Positions 56,789-64,000 of a DNA stretch of 64,000 nt are shown in pieces. The notes beneath the pieces were generated by a model. It saw only the letters and a list, made by a program, of their open reading frames with translations, was not told where the DNA came from and did not search any database. Made by a program: the position numbers and the translations under genes. The DNA lies in contig CACMET010000002.1 of NCBI GenBank assembly GCA_902612825.1, forward strand, positions 67,542 through 131,541. Direction: 5' to 3'. This stretch comes from an uncultured Alphaproteobacteria bacterium. Its GTDB lineage: Bacteria; Pseudomonadota; Alphaproteobacteria; HIMB59; GCA-002718135. Each line of letters opens with the position of its first letter. The stretch's first letter is position 1.

Positions 56789-56899
56789 GCATTCCTCCTA
56801 TAAATAATTTTTTCCTAACAAGAATAGGTATGTAAAACAAGGAGAAATATTGGGAATTGGGCAGTAAAATTATCGCACTAATCAGTAGCTAAGCAAAAT
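56789..56899 (-). promoter_or_regulatory. Upstream region of the second CUT2 operon
   Basis: A 111-base gap. Reading the minus strand it holds TTGTT (56,836-56,840), an ACCTATT element (56,823-56,829) and TAGGAA, then AGGAGG before the ATG. The TTGTT/ACCTATT pair resembles the region before the Tat binding-protein gene. Nothing else is recognisable. Confidence 0.3.
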
Positions 56900-58051
56900 T
56901 TATATTTTTTTTAGGATTTGCCTTATGAAATCGTCATGCATGGGTTCAGGCTTTACACACGAAGAGCGGAGCTCTACTTCCACCTTATAAATTGAAGAAA
57001 TCATAGCACATTCAATTACATCTAAAACGTGAAGAGCAAGTTCTCCATTACACCTATGCATTCTATTATTTTCGATGGCGTCAATCATTTCAGCTAACCC
57101 AATACCCCTGTAGTTTGCTTGTTCAGGCGCCTCATTACTTCTTCCACTATGGTTAACAATATTTGTTTTTCCAAGGGGTTTATCTTCGACGCTAATATCT
57201 TTCCATTCAGATCCAAACTCACCAGATATGGAAACTGGACCACCAAACATATTTGGATCAGGAACTACTATTGAACCTTTCGTTCCATAAAGCTCCATAT
57301 GATTACGTTTATGATTTAAAACATCAAATGAAATGAAACCTTGAATGATAGCTTTATTTTGAAACTCAATATTAAACATATAAGAAGTTGGAATTTCAAC
57401 ATTAAAAGTTTCTCCTTTTTTTGGACCAGCTTTGTATTCTCTTTTATCAGAAAATTTAGCTCCTCTTCCTCTTATATTTTTTACAGGACCTAGAAGATTA
57501 ACAAGAGTGGTGAAAAAATATGGACCCATGTCTATTACAGGTCCTCCTCCTTCTTGAAACCAAGACTCAGGACTAGGATGAAAATCTTGAACGCCAGGAA
57601 AAGCAAATATAAAATTACCAGTTAGAACTTGTCCAATATCATTGTTGTCAATTAAATTTCGTGTAAGTTGACCTCCTCCTCCTAAAAAAGTATCGGGTGC
57701 ATTCCCAATGTAGAGACTATTTTTTTTTGCTAAATTTAATAATTCTTTTGCTTCATCAAACTTAACACTCATTGGTTTTTCACAATAAACATGTTTGTTT
57801 GCCTCAAGAGCTCTTTTAGATATTTCATAATGCGCTTGGGGAATTGTGAGATTAAGAATGATGTCTACATTCTTGTCATTAAGTATTTCATCAACTGATA
57901 AAGGAATAATATTATATTGATCAGCTGTTTTTTTAGCGGCATCTAAATTAATATCAGCACAAGCAACAAAATTTATATTGTTAAAATATTCCTGAGCCCG
58001 GAAATAGGTCTCTGCTATATTACCACAACCAATTAGCCCAATATTTTTCAT
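56900..58051 (-). CDS. Gfo/Idh/MocA family sugar dehydrogenase
   Basis: A 383-residue NAD(P)-dependent oxidoreductase with GLIGCGNIAE in the Rossmann loop, the family CEKP motif near residue 93 and GGGPVIDMGPYFF near residue 175. By eye it is a clear paralogue of the gene at 32,085-33,230, with long shared blocks such as NAPDTFLGGG versus CAPDTFLGAG and VPDPNMFGG versus IPDPNMFGG. It lies downstream of a CUT2 binding-protein gene and its terminator-like hairpin. If the neighbouring IolD-like gene is in the same pathway it could be an inositol dehydrogenase; that is unproven. Confidence 0.9.
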   Translation of the reverse strand: MKNIGLIGCGNIAETYFRAQEYFNNINFVACADINLDAAKKTADQYNIIPLSVDEILNDKNVDIILNLTIPQAHYEISKRALEANKHVYCEKPMSVKFDEAKELLNLAKKNSLYIGNAPDTFLGGGGQLTRNLIDNNDIGQVLTGNFIFAFPGVQDFHPSPESWFQEGGGPVIDMGPYFFTTLVNLLGPVKNIRGRGAKFSDKREYKAGPKKGETFNVEIPTSYMFNIEFQNKAIIQGFISFDVLNHKRNHMELYGTKGSIVVPDPNMFGGPVSISGEFGSEWKDISVEDKPLGKTNIVNHSGRSNEAPEQANYRGIGLAEMIDAIENNRMHRCNGELALHVLDVIECAMISSIYKVEVELRSSCVKPEPMHDDFIRQILKKI

Positions 58052-58095
58052 AAATTGTTTCTATAAATCAATTGTAAAAAATGGAATAGTAAAAA

Positions 58096-58123
58096 AAAAG
58101 GCCGTAAAAAATTACGGCCTTTT
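58096..58123 (-). terminator. Intrinsic terminator after the first CUT2 operon
   Basis: A 12-bp perfect stem (58,096-58,107 with 58,112-58,123) containing GGCC/GGCC closes a four-base loop and is followed on the minus strand by a run of U. It lies about 20 bases past the stop of the binding-protein gene and 45 bases before the Gfo/Idh start. It is the most classical terminator in the window. Confidence 0.85.
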
Positions 58124-58143
58124 AAGAATAATTTTTCTTAGAC

Positions 58144-59061
58144 CTACATAAAGTCTGCAGCGTTTTCTTTAGTAACTAATACAGTTCCAGTATCAATGTT
58201 ATCTGGAATGCTTTCACCATTAGCTAATTTAAGTGCATTTTCTACACCCATGTATCCCATGTTGTATGAGAATTGAGCAATAGTAGCTGACATTTCACCA
58301 GCCATTACACTTGCAGCAGCATCAGGGTTAGCATCAAATCCAACAACGACAACATCATCAAGCATATCAGCATTTTTTAATGCTTGGATAGCACCTAGAC
58401 CCATATTATCGTTAGAAGCAAAAATTGCTTTTAAATTTGGGTTACCAGTGATGATATCTTCCGTTACTGACATACCTTGTGCAGTATCCCAGTTAGCTGG
58501 AAGTTCAGCAACAATGTTCATGCCACATGCTTCAAGACCTTTGTGTGATCCTTCAGCTCTGTGTTGACCAGTAGTTTGAGTAATCATTCCTTGAAGGATT
58601 GCAACATCAGAACCACTTGGAACATTATCACAAATGTATTGAGCAGCTAAAGCAGCACCATTGATATTGTTTGTACCAATGAAAGTTACACCTTCATTAA
58701 TTCCATTAGTATCAATGTATACAACTGGAACACCTGAAGCCATTGCATCATCAAGAATTGGTGCAACTGCGTTTGGGTCAGTTGGTGCAATCGCTATACC
58801 GTCTACACCTTTGGCAATTTGATCTTCAATTTGCGCTACCTGAGCCATAACATCACTCTCTTGTGGTGGTGAAAGGATAATAAGGTTTACACCTAATTCC
58901 TCAGCAGCATCTTTGGCACCAGCTTCAACTGAAGCCCAAAAAGGGTTTCCAGCACCTGGTCCTTTAGTACTTAGCATAATTGTTTTTGCATGTGAGCCCG
59001 CTAAAAGACTACCTGAAAAAAACAATACAGAAGTAGTAATTATAGAAATAAAAAATTTCAT
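58144..59061 (-). CDS. CUT2 periplasmic sugar-binding protein, RbsB-like
   Basis: A 305-residue binding protein with a Sec signal peptide (about 1-22) and the PBP type 1 fold: IMLSTKGPGAGNPFWASV, GVDGIAIAPTDPNAV and AIFASNDNMGLGAIQAL are typical of ribose/fructose/inositol-type proteins. AGGAGG lies close before the ATG. It is the third gene after the ATPase and permease, the reverse of the other CUT2 operon, in which the binding protein comes first. Confidence 0.93.
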   Translation of the reverse strand: MKFFISIITTSVLFFSGSLLAGSHAKTIMLSTKGPGAGNPFWASVEAGAKDAAEELGVNLIILSPPQESDVMAQVAQIEDQIAKGVDGIAIAPTDPNAVAPILDDAMASGVPVVYIDTNGINEGVTFIGTNNINGAALAAQYICDNVPSGSDVAILQGMITQTTGQHRAEGSHKGLEACGMNIVAELPANWDTAQGMSVTEDIITGNPNLKAIFASNDNMGLGAIQALKNADMLDDVVVVGFDANPDAAASVMAGEMSATIAQFSYNMGYMGVENALKLANGESIPDNIDTGTVLVTKENAADFM

Positions 59062-59149
59062 TTTTCCTCCTAAAATTTTTTTTTACCATTAATCAAAAAT
59101 GAAATTCTAATCAAGTGACTGTTTGTCAGAAAGTGATTATTTTTTAGTA

Positions 59150-60157
59150 TTATGTTCTGGTTGCAAGTTGTCTTCTCAGAACATCTATATAAACAGCCAA
59201 AATAATGATTGAGCCAATAAGAACTTGTTGCCAGAAAACACTAACATTCATTAGATTTAGACCATTTCGGAGTATACCCATAATCATGACTCCAGCAAAC
59301 ACACCTAAAACGGTTCCTCTGCCCCCAAAGAAGCTTGCTCCACCTATAATAACTGCTGCAATCGCATCTAGCTCAGATTGTAAACCGGCATTTGGATAGG
59401 CAGAATTCGTTCTTCCAGCTAAAATTAATCCTCCAATACCAGCCAAGAAACCACAAAGGGTGTAAACTACTATTAAAATACGATCTACGTTAATACCTGC
59501 TGCCCTAGCTGCTCCTGGGTTGCCTCCAATCGCATAAATCCATTTACCTATTCTTGTATGATTTAAAAATATCCAAAAGATAAAAAATATTACAATCATT
59601 AAAATTAAACTTGTGGGAATATACTCTCTAGCGCCTTCTCCAAAAATTACATCTAGTTTAATTTTACCATTTCCTATAACTCTAATCTGTTCAGCAAAAC
59701 CTGTTATTGGAACACCTCCGGATATAAGATTACCAATACCTCTAAATATATAAAGCGTCCCTAGTGTCATTATGAATGGATGAGGCATTCGAAGTAAGGT
59801 AATGCCAATACCATTAAACATGCCACACAAGAATCCAATTGCTGGCGCAACTAACATGACGACGTACCACGGCATTCCTGCCTTCGAAGCAATAGCGAGT
59901 CCCATTAATGATAACATAATAATTGAACCAACTGATAGATCTATACCTGCAGTTACAATGACCATAAAAACACCAAGTGCTAACATAGACTGCCAAGAAA
60001 CTTGTTTAAAAATGTTTGTTACATTTCTCCATGATAAAAACACATCAGGTTGCAACAAATGTAGGACAGCAATCATTATTAGGATCAGTAATAAGATTCC
60101 ATATCTCTCAAAAAAAGGAATAAGTCTGACAAATAAAGATTCTTGATTCTTATCCAT
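59150..60157 (-). CDS. CUT2 sugar ABC transporter permease, RbsC-like
   Basis: A 335-residue permease with the family segments GIDLSVGSIIMLSLMG, FIMTLGTLYIFRG and IAAVIIGGASFFGGRGT. I start at the ATG at 60,157, which overlaps the ATPase stop (TAATG); an upstream ATG at 60,181 would add eight charged residues. It follows the ATPase gene and precedes the binding-protein gene by 88 bases. About eight to ten hydrophobic segments are visible. Confidence 0.92.
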   Translation of the reverse strand: MDKNQESLFVRLIPFFERYGILLLILIMIAVLHLLQPDVFLSWRNVTNIFKQVSWQSMLALGVFMVIVTAGIDLSVGSIIMLSLMGLAIASKAGMPWYVVMLVAPAIGFLCGMFNGIGITLLRMPHPFIMTLGTLYIFRGIGNLISGGVPITGFAEQIRVIGNGKIKLDVIFGEGAREYIPTSLILMIVIFFIFWIFLNHTRIGKWIYAIGGNPGAARAAGINVDRILIVVYTLCGFLAGIGGLILAGRTNSAYPNAGLQSELDAIAAVIIGGASFFGGRGTVLGVFAGVMIMGILRNGLNLMNVSVFWQQVLIGSIIILAVYIDVLRRQLATRT

Positions 60158-60903
60158 TAATCTTTTTTCCCCATGATCCATCCAATCACTTCGTCTCTTG
60201 AAGTATTTTTTAATTCTGACTCAGCAAAGTTTGTTCCTTGAAAAAGTGCCATGACTCGATCACAAACAGTAAAAATATCATCCATTCGATGGCTAATTAC
60301 TATTACACTAACACCTAACTTTTTAAGATTTAAAATTAAATCTAAAACTTTCCCCACTTCCTTAACAGCAAGTGCAGCTGTTGGTTCATCCATCAATACA
60401 ATTTTTGCATTAAATGCTGTAGCTCTAGCAATTGCAACAGCTTGTCTTTGTCCACCTGATAATTCTTCAACCTTTTGATCAGCACTCTTTACGTTTATTT
60501 TTAGTTTTGCAAGATGCTCTTCCGTTAACTGTTTTCTTTTTTTATGATCTAAAAAATTGAAAGGGCCAACTTTTCTTGTTGGCTCTCTTCCTAAAAAAAT
60601 ATTATCACCAATAGGGAGATTCCCAGCTAGTGCTAAATCTTGATATACCATTTCTAAGCCCAAATTTTGAGAGTCTCTGGGACTATTTAAAGTTACTTTT
60701 TCTTTATCAAAAAAAAGAGATCCTTCACTTGGCTTATACAATCCTGATAAAACTTTCATTAATGTAGATTTCCCAGCACCGTTATCGCCGACGACACCAA
60801 GAACCTCACCTTTATTTAAATGAAGATCTACATTTTGAAGAGCTGTAATAGTACCAAAAAATTTTGAAACTGATTTAGCTTCTAGCACTAAGTTATCTGA
60901 CAT
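60157..60903 (-). CDS. CUT2 sugar ABC transporter ATPase, single cassette
   Basis: A 248-residue ATPase with Walker A GDNGAGKST, signature LSGGQRQAV and Walker B VLMDEPTAAL. As in the other CUT2 operon it is half the length of RbsA and has a single cassette. The switch His is in VISHRMDD. It lies 20 bases downstream of a D-2-hydroxyacid dehydrogenase gene and shares a base with the permease start. Confidence 0.9.
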   Translation of the reverse strand: MSDNLVLEAKSVSKFFGTITALQNVDLHLNKGEVLGVVGDNGAGKSTLMKVLSGLYKPSEGSLFFDKEKVTLNSPRDSQNLGLEMVYQDLALAGNLPIGDNIFLGREPTRKVGPFNFLDHKKRKQLTEEHLAKLKINVKSADQKVEELSGGQRQAVAIARATAFNAKIVLMDEPTAALAVKEVGKVLDLILNLKKLGVSVIVISHRMDDIFTVCDRVMALFQGTNFAESELKNTSRDEVIGWIMGKKD

Positions 60904-60923
60904 AGTGTGTTTTTAAATAAATT

Positions 60924-61952
60924 TTAATTAATATCAACTGGTTTTGAACGTAAATATTTAACAGTTTCTCTTTCAGCTTTTTTGCATAATTTAGGAGGCA
61001 GACCTTTTGAAATAAGTTTTAAATCTTGAATTACTAATTCACCCATCTCTTTAAATGCACTGTCTAATGCACCAGCCCTATGTGGAGAAAAAATTACATT
61101 TTTAAGTTTTCTTAATTTATGATTTTTAGGAAATGGTTCTTGTGGAAAAACATCAATGGCAGCAAACACATTTCTATTTTTTAAAAAATTAAAAAAATCA
61201 TCAAAATTTATTATGGCTGCTCTACTCATTAGGACAAACACTGATCCATCTTTTATTAATTTAAGTTTAGATTTATTAATCATGGATTCATTGGAAGAAG
61301 TAATAGATGCGAGTACATAAATAATATCAGCATTTTTGAGTAACAAATTTAAACTGGTTGGTTTAACATCTAATTTTTCAATTTCTTTATTGGGAATCCA
61401 AGGATCATAGGCAATAATATTGTTAGAAAATGCTTTTAGTATAGGAGTAAGCGATTTTGCTAAATCACCAAAACCAATTAAACCAAATGATTTATTTTTT
61501 ATTAAAAAATTATTCTGACTAATTGCTCCTCCATATTTTTCTTTTTTTGAAATAAAGTCTGAGTGAGCAATATGAATACTTCTGGCTATAGATAAAGTAA
61601 GACCCATTGCCATTTCAGCAACAGGTTGGGCGAACACAGGCGATGTTGCTAAAACATGTATTCCTTTTCTAAAACAATAATCATAATCCATATTGTCCAT
61701 AAAATTACTCTCTACATTAAATATTGCTTTAAGTTTTGTGGATTTAGAAATTAAAGATGAAGGTAAATTGGGTTGGCCAAAAATATAATCCGCCTTTGGT
61801 AGATTTTTTTCATAAAAATAATTTTTATTTTTATTTGGTGCTGTAATGAGTTTAAAATTTTTTTTTAAGAAATTAAAATTTTCTTTAGAAAAAAGTAGAT
61901 CCATTGTTCTTGGATATGGATCTAATAAAATTATAGGCTTTTTTTGACTCAT
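60924..61952 (-). CDS. D-isomer-specific 2-hydroxyacid dehydrogenase family protein
   Basis: A 342-residue NAD(P)-dependent enzyme that interconverts 2-oxo acids and D-2-hydroxy acids. The nucleotide loop reads GLIGFGDLAKS. The catalytic residues are readable: Arg in LMSRAAIINFDDF, Glu in DVFPQEPFP and His in FSPHRAGA. The N-terminal substrate domain is unusual in sequence. It lies between the IolD-like gene and a CUT2 ATPase gene, so it may process a keto-acid product of that pathway; the substrate cannot be read. Confidence 0.85.
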   Translation of the reverse strand: MSQKKPIILLDPYPRTMDLLFSKENFNFLKKNFKLITAPNKNKNYFYEKNLPKADYIFGQPNLPSSLISKSTKLKAIFNVESNFMDNMDYDYCFRKGIHVLATSPVFAQPVAEMAMGLTLSIARSIHIAHSDFISKKEKYGGAISQNNFLIKNKSFGLIGFGDLAKSLTPILKAFSNNIIAYDPWIPNKEIEKLDVKPTSLNLLLKNADIIYVLASITSSNESMINKSKLKLIKDGSVFVLMSRAAIINFDDFFNFLKNRNVFAAIDVFPQEPFPKNHKLRKLKNVIFSPHRAGALDSAFKEMGELVIQDLKLISKGLPPKLCKKAERETVKYLRSKPVDIN

Positions 61953-61985
61953 ACAATTTTAAATTTTAGAAAAAGAAATTTATTT

Positions 61986-63830
61986 TTATACGCCCTTACG
62001 TTGTTTATTTTTTCCTTCTAAAAATTCATTAAGCGCTGATTTCTTACCTTCGGTATTATCTACTTCAAGTGTTGGGCTTTCCCAGAAAGCTGTCCCCTCT
62101 AACCATTCATACCCATCTGTTTTCATAGAAATAACATAGGTTTTGTCTGATTCTTTTGCTCTTTTGAAAGCAGCCTCTAACTCTGAAATGGATTTAACAG
62201 TCTCACCATTTGCCCCCATACTTTTTGCGTGAGCCTCAAAATCTACAAACTGTACATTTGTCGCTCTGGCTGCATTGAGATTACAAAGATATTCATTTCC
62301 ACCTTTTGCTAGTTGCAATCTATTAATAACCATGTGACCGCCATTATCACAAACAACTATAATTAATTTTTTTTCATATAAAACTGAACTGTAGATGTCA
62401 CTATTTTGTAAAAGGTATGAGCCATCACCTACAAATACAATTACATCCTGATCAGGTTTTGCCATTTTAATTCCAAGTGCACCTGATATTTCATAACTCA
62501 TGCAACTAAAACCCCATTCGGTTTCAAAAGTGTTTAGCTCTTTTGGTTTCCATATTTGAACCACTTCACCTACTAACCCTCCAGCTGCAGTTACGACAAT
62601 ATCTGACGGGTCTGAGTTTCTATAAACTGCGCCTACAGCGTGAGCATAGGATGGTAATTCTTGGTTTGTTGGTCCACTTTCTTTAGCGACATATTCATCC
62701 CATTTATTTCTTTCGTCAATTGAACGCTGGTACCAATTATCTGGTGCTTTCCAATCTCCTAATGCCTTTGATAATTCTTGAAGTCCAATTTTTGCATCAC
62801 TTACAACAGGAGTTGCGCGATGTTTTGTAGTGTCAAATCGTGAAGTATTTATTGAGACAAGTTGAAAATTTTCATTTTCAAAATTAGTCCAAGAACCAGT
62901 TGTAAAGTCTCCTAATTTTGTTCCCACAGCTAGTGCTAAATCTGTATCAGTAGCAAGGTTATTAGATGAGCCTTCTCCTAAGCATCCAATTGCGCTTATA
63001 TAATAGGGATCATCTTTATTCATACAACCAATACCCATCACAGTTGCTGTTACAGGAATATTATGTTTTTTTGCAAAAGCGGAAATTTCCTCCTCTGCTT
63101 CTGAATATAAAACACCTCCACCTGAAATAATAATTGGTTGTTTAGATTGTTTTAATTTATCAGCTGCATTTTGTATTTGATTTGGATCAGGATAAATTCT
63201 TCTAATTTCATGTATTTTTTCTTCAAAAAAGATTTCAGGATAATCATAGGCTTCTCCTTGAACATCTTGAGACATAGAAATTACTGCTGGACCACAGTCA
63301 GCAGGATCAAGCATTACATTAATTGCTTGTGGTAAAGATGTTAAAATTTGTTCAGGTCTAGTAATTCGATCAAAATATCTTGATACAGATTTAAATGAAT
63401 CATTTTGAGTTTCTGAAGGAGAATTAAAATGTTCTACTTGTTGTAAAACAGGATCTGGAAAACGACTAGAAAATGTATCACCTGGTAAAAGTAAAATTGG
63501 AAGTCTATTACTTAAAGCAACTGCAGCAGCTGTAACCATATTAGTAGAACCAGGTCCAACAGATGAAGTTGCAACAAATATTTGTTGTCTTCTTTTGGCA
63601 CGAGCATATGCAATACCTGTTAGTGCCATATTTTGTTCATGATGACCTCTGTATCCAGGAAGTTCATTTTGATATTCTTCCATAGCTTGTCCAATACAAG
63701 CAACATTACCATGGCCATAAATACCGAAAGCACCAGGAAATAGTGGTTCTTTTTTTCCATTAATTAAAATTTTTTGCATAGTTAAATATTTAATTAATGC
63801 ATGTGAACATGACATTCTAACTGTTTTCAT
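61986..63830 (-). CDS. IolD-like thiamine diphosphate enzyme (trihydroxycyclohexanedione hydrolase type)
   Basis: A 614-residue ThDP-dependent enzyme of the acetolactate synthase superfamily. The ThDP-activating Glu is in GYRGHHEQNM near residue 60, and the cofactor motif GDGSYLLQNSDIY ending in CDN is near residue 500. The N-terminal segment VRMSCSHALIKYLTMQK and the long C-terminal part follow the IolD pattern; IolD opens the ring of 3D-trihydroxycyclohexane-1,2-dione in myo-inositol degradation. I start at the ATG at 63,830, with GGGAAAGG before it; five further codons upstream only contain the ribosome site. IolE/IolG-like relatives are at 1-2,097 and 56,900, but not adjacent. A relative acting on another cyclic ketone is possible. 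Confidence 0.85.
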   Translation of the reverse strand: MKTVRMSCSHALIKYLTMQKILINGKKEPLFPGAFGIYGHGNVACIGQAMEEYQNELPGYRGHHEQNMALTGIAYARAKRRQQIFVATSSVGPGSTNMVTAAAVALSNRLPILLLPGDTFSSRFPDPVLQQVEHFNSPSETQNDSFKSVSRYFDRITRPEQILTSLPQAINVMLDPADCGPAVISMSQDVQGEAYDYPEIFFEEKIHEIRRIYPDPNQIQNAADKLKQSKQPIIISGGGVLYSEAEEEISAFAKKHNIPVTATVMGIGCMNKDDPYYISAIGCLGEGSSNNLATDTDLALAVGTKLGDFTTGSWTNFENENFQLVSINTSRFDTTKHRATPVVSDAKIGLQELSKALGDWKAPDNWYQRSIDERNKWDEYVAKESGPTNQELPSYAHAVGAVYRNSDPSDIVVTAAGGLVGEVVQIWKPKELNTFETEWGFSCMSYEISGALGIKMAKPDQDVIVFVGDGSYLLQNSDIYSSVLYEKKLIIVVCDNGGHMVINRLQLAKGGNEYLCNLNAARATNVQFVDFEAHAKSMGANGETVKSISELEAAFKRAKESDKTYVISMKTDGYEWLEGTAFWESPTLEVDNTEGKKSALNEFLEGKNKQRKGV

Positions 63831-63930
63831 GTGTTCCTTTCCCAAAAAAAATAGATACTATTATAATAAAAAAATAATTTAAAGAGTTAAACAATTTATT
63901 TTTCTAATATTTTAGAATATAGAATTATTC
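63831..63930. promoter_or_regulatory. Divergent intergenic region at the right edge
   Basis: A 100-base AT-rich gap between the IolD-like gene and a plus-strand gene. It contains TAGAAT and TATAGA within 20 bases of the plus-strand ATG and TATAAT on the minus strand. No operator or other structure can be recognised with confidence. Confidence 0.3.
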
Positions 63931-64000
63931 ATGAAAGTTGGGATTGTTGGTGAGATTCATCCAAGTGGATATGAGATATTTGATAAAAATAATATTGATT
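63931..64000 (+). CDS. Start of a gene cut by the right edge, possibly a 2-hydroxyacid dehydrogenase
   Basis: Only 23 codons are visible: MKVGIVGEIHPSGYEIFDKN and a few more. The VGxIHxxG pattern at the N terminus resembles the first strand and turn of D-2-hydroxyacid or phosphoglycerate dehydrogenase-like proteins, but so little sequence cannot prove it. No Shine-Dalgarno precedes the ATG, and -10-like hexamers lie within 20 bases, as for other plus-strand genes here. Confidence 0.45.
   Translation, partial: MKVGIVGEIHPSGYEIFDKNNID

Noticed and set aside
59109-59138. Possible hairpin upstream of a CUT2 binding-protein gene
   Set aside because: The arms AATCA and TGATT match at the ends but the interior is mismatched; the stem is too weak beside the clear hairpins elsewhere.
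59802-60146. 114-codon open frame on the plus strand
   Set aside because: Antisense to the RbsC-like permease; composition is a mirror of membrane-helix codons.
30000-64000. Genomic island with mobile-element borders
   Set aside because: No integrase, transposase, tRNA border or flanking direct repeat could be seen, so mobility is not supported.

Overview
The window looks like a piece of the chromosome of a free-living marine alphaproteobacterium with a small, AT-rich genome. The evidence is very low G+C, genes packed with gaps under about 130 bases and many 1-11 base overlaps, and alphaproteobacterial gene orders: coxB-coxA-ctaB-small ORF-ctaG-coxC-surf1; M32 peptidase-thrC-M16 peptidase; ribF-ileS-lspA-bamF-like. 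A SAR11-like or HIMB59/AEGEAN-169-like lineage would fit, but that is an inference from style and content, not from a marker gene. I found no rRNA, tRNA, CRISPR array, insertion sequence, integrase or phage gene. No stretch above 300 bases lacks a gene.

Region 1 (1-3,300): the 3' part of a sugar-catabolic operon on the minus strand (MGMT-type DNA repair protein, class I glutamine amidotransferase, sugar-phosphate isomerase-like TIM barrel, Gfo/Idh/MocA dehydrogenase running off the left edge). Region 2 (3,300-30,000) is housekeeping: processing peptidase, threonine synthase, carboxypeptidase Taq, a complete aa3-type cytochrome c oxidase operon with heme O synthase and assembly factors, rsmE, ubiA, a lipid A/LPS run (MsbA-like exporter, DUF374 acyltransferase, waaA, lpxK, LpxL-like), xseA, tadA, a gamma-glutamyl hydrolase, an RsuA/RluB-type pseudouridine synthase, rsmD, a short pgi, a BamF-like lipoprotein, lspA, ileS and ribF.

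Region 3 (30,000-64,000) is a catabolic block dominated by five ABC importers. Three are CUT1 (MalF/MalG-like) systems, each with a binding protein and two permeases but no ATPase. Two are CUT2 (RbsABC-like) systems with half-length single-cassette ATPases. Associated genes are five sulfatases without signal peptides, two phytanoyl-CoA dioxygenase-family enzymes, a membrane fatty acid desaturase-family enzyme, xylose isomerase, a ThuA-like protein, two closely related Gfo/Idh/MocA dehydrogenases, an IolD-like ThDP enzyme and a D-2-hydroxyacid dehydrogenase.

The most striking unit is at 42,268-51,578: a Tat-exported binding protein, two permeases and then four different sulfatases in one apparent operon. 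It suggests that an intact sulfated solute, probably a small sulfated saccharide, is imported and then desulfated in the cytoplasm. A fifth sulfatase (36,366-37,871) sits between two other CUT1 operons. Expression control is also visible. All five binding-protein genes have strong GGAGG ribosome sites. In the three CUT1 operons a stable hairpin lies between the binding-protein gene and the first permease, whose start has no obvious Shine-Dalgarno.
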